A stretch of DNA of 64,000 bases from Tenacibaculum sp. 190524A02b. Lineage in GTDB: Bacteria; Bacteroidota; Bacteroidia; Flavobacteriales; Flavobacteriaceae. The notes under the pieces are model-generated. The model was not told where the DNA came from. It searched no databases and saw only the letters and a list, made by a program, of their open reading frames with translations. Below, piece after piece: positions 63,152-64,000 of the stretch (position 1 is the stretch's first letter; every line of letters begins with the position of its first letter). The DNA is taken from the NCBI RefSeq assembly GCF_964036645.1, contig NZ_OZ038525.1, positions 1,225,501-1,289,500 of the forward strand, written 5' to 3'. The translations under genes were made by a program, and so were the position numbers.

Positions 63152-64000
63152 ATGAACACTACTCTTTTACTAATTATTACTACTTTATCGGGGTTAATTT
63201 TAGGAATTATTATTGGAAATTTATTAGGTAAATTGGCTTTAAAAAAAGCTACAGAAAGCCTAGATAAAGACAATGCTAAACTAAGTAATACTATTGCTAA
63301 TTTAGAAACTCAAAAAATAGAAAAAGAACATTCTTATAAGCAACAAAAAGAAGATTTTAAACTTAGGTTAGATGAAAAAGTAAAAGAAAATAGTGAGCTA
63401 AGACGGGAAAAAGAATTCTCTGCTATTGAATTGGCGCGCAAAAATGAAGAATTAAAAAACTTACAACTCAAATTAAACGAAAATAAAGAAGAAGTTGAAA
63501 AACTTCAAGATAAGTTTACTAAAGAGTTTGAAAATTTAGCAAATAAAATATTAGACGAAAAGTCTAATAAATTTACTGAGCAAAACAAAGAGAACTTAAA
63601 AAATATTCTAAATCCTCTTCAAGAGAAAATACAAACCTTTGAAAAGAAAGTAGAAGATACACAAAAAGAAAGTATTTCTATGCATTCTGCTTTAAAAGAA
63701 CAATTACTTGGTTTGAAAGAGTTAAATGCTCAGATGAGTAAGGAAACAGTAAATCTAACCAAAGCTTTAAAAGGAGATAGTAAAACACAAGGAAATTGGG
63801 GAGAGTTAGTCTTAGAACGTGTATTAGAAAAATCTGGATTGGAAAAAGACCGAGAATATTTTGTACAACAATCATTTGTTAATGAAGAAGGCAAACGTAT
63901 TATGCCAGATGTAGTAATACATTTACCTGACAACAAAAAGATGATTGTTGATTCTAAAGTATCTCTTACAGCTTATGAAAAATATGTGAATACAGATGAG
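63152..64000 (+). CDS. rmuC: DNA recombination protein RmuC (3' end outside window)
   Basis: I translated from the ATG at 63152. An N-terminal membrane helix comes first (LLLIITTLSGLILGIIIGNLLG), then a long coiled coil to about residue 190, then the RmuC nuclease-like domain: KALKGDSKTQGNWGELVLERVLEKSGL, MPDVVIHLPDNKKMIVDSKVSL. The frame is open to the window edge at residue 283. RmuC is associated with limiting inversions at short repeats and is predicted to be an endonuclease-fold protein. The conserved GNWGE and VDSKVS motifs make the call firm. Confidence 0.93.
   Translation, partial: MNTTLLLIITTLSGLILGIIIGNLLGKLALKKATESLDKDNAKLSNTIANLETQKIEKEHSYKQQKEDFKLRLDEKVKENSELRREKEFSAIELARKNEELKNLQLKLNENKEEVEKLQDKFTKEFENLANKILDEKSNKFTEQNKENLKNILNPLQEKIQTFEKKVEDTQKESISMHSALKEQLLGLKELNAQMSKETVNLTKALKGDSKTQGNWGELVLERVLEKSGLEKDREYFVQQSFVNEEGKRIMPDVVIHLPDNKKMIVDSKVSLTAYEKYVNTDE

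Overview
The window is AT-rich and densely coded, with no rRNA or tRNA that I can see. It looks like a marine member of the family Flavobacteriaceae (Bacteroidota), of the Tenacibaculum/Polaribacter type. Supporting signs are a type IX secretion (CHU_C-type) C-terminal domain, many short Bacteroidota-style lipoprotein signals, LytTR two-component genes, DUF2807/GIN-domain proteins and TAnnTTTG-type -7 promoter boxes. Genus is inferred from the general character of the proteins, not from a marker gene.

Layout. 1-1334: a LytTR response regulator (cut by the window edge) and its frameshifted LytS-type histidine kinase. 1549-5064: a redox cluster (frameshifted outer-membrane protein, MauG-like di-haem peroxidase lipoprotein, mono-haem cytochrome lipoprotein, C-terminally truncated multicopper oxidase). 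5148-7007: a large carboxypeptidase-regulatory-domain lipoprotein. 7442-9108: MarR / GNAT / amidohydrolase operon with a clear inverted-repeat operator. 9428-14694: aminotransferase, a TPR-tailed serine hydrolase, an ECF sigma / anti-sigma / membrane protein operon, and a YitT-family membrane protein.

14808-34579 is one enormous T9SS-secreted surface protein gene (about 6590 codons). It contains exactly 55 tandem 246-bp (82-residue) PKD/Ig-like repeats, and in this sequence a 1-nt deletion at 27200 splits it into two open frames. Next to it are three tandem paralogous lipoproteins of unknown function (34852-38149) and an LVIVD/DUF4114 lipoprotein. Then comes a five-gene exopolysaccharide-type operon (40616-47427: TolC-like, HlyD-like, nucleotide-sugar dehydrogenase, a TackOD1 zinc-ribbon regulator, processive GT2 synthase) flanked by a perfect 29-bp direct repeat, and a GT4 glycosyltransferase. 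Together 14.8-49.3 kb reads as a cell-surface/matrix locus.

49318-64000 is more ordinary: an MFS transporter, an M48 metalloprotease lipoprotein, alpha/beta hydrolase and MsrB, a DUF1572 protein, and a second ECF sigma / anti-sigma operon with DUF4097-like and DUF2807 envelope proteins. An IS3-family element sits between that operon and its terminator. A cytochrome P450, an NTF2-like protein, a second TPR-tailed serine hydrolase, a membrane-anchored AraC regulator, an acyltransferase and the 5' part of rmuC follow.

Two cautions apply. Four separate single-base contractions (near 593, 1651, 27200 and 57508) each break a reading frame, so sequencing error must be excluded before the broken genes are called pseudogenes. 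The near-identical repeats also make the array length assembly-sensitive. The most promising undescribed system is the TackOD1-containing polysaccharide operon, together with the neighbouring giant adhesin and triplicated lipoproteins.
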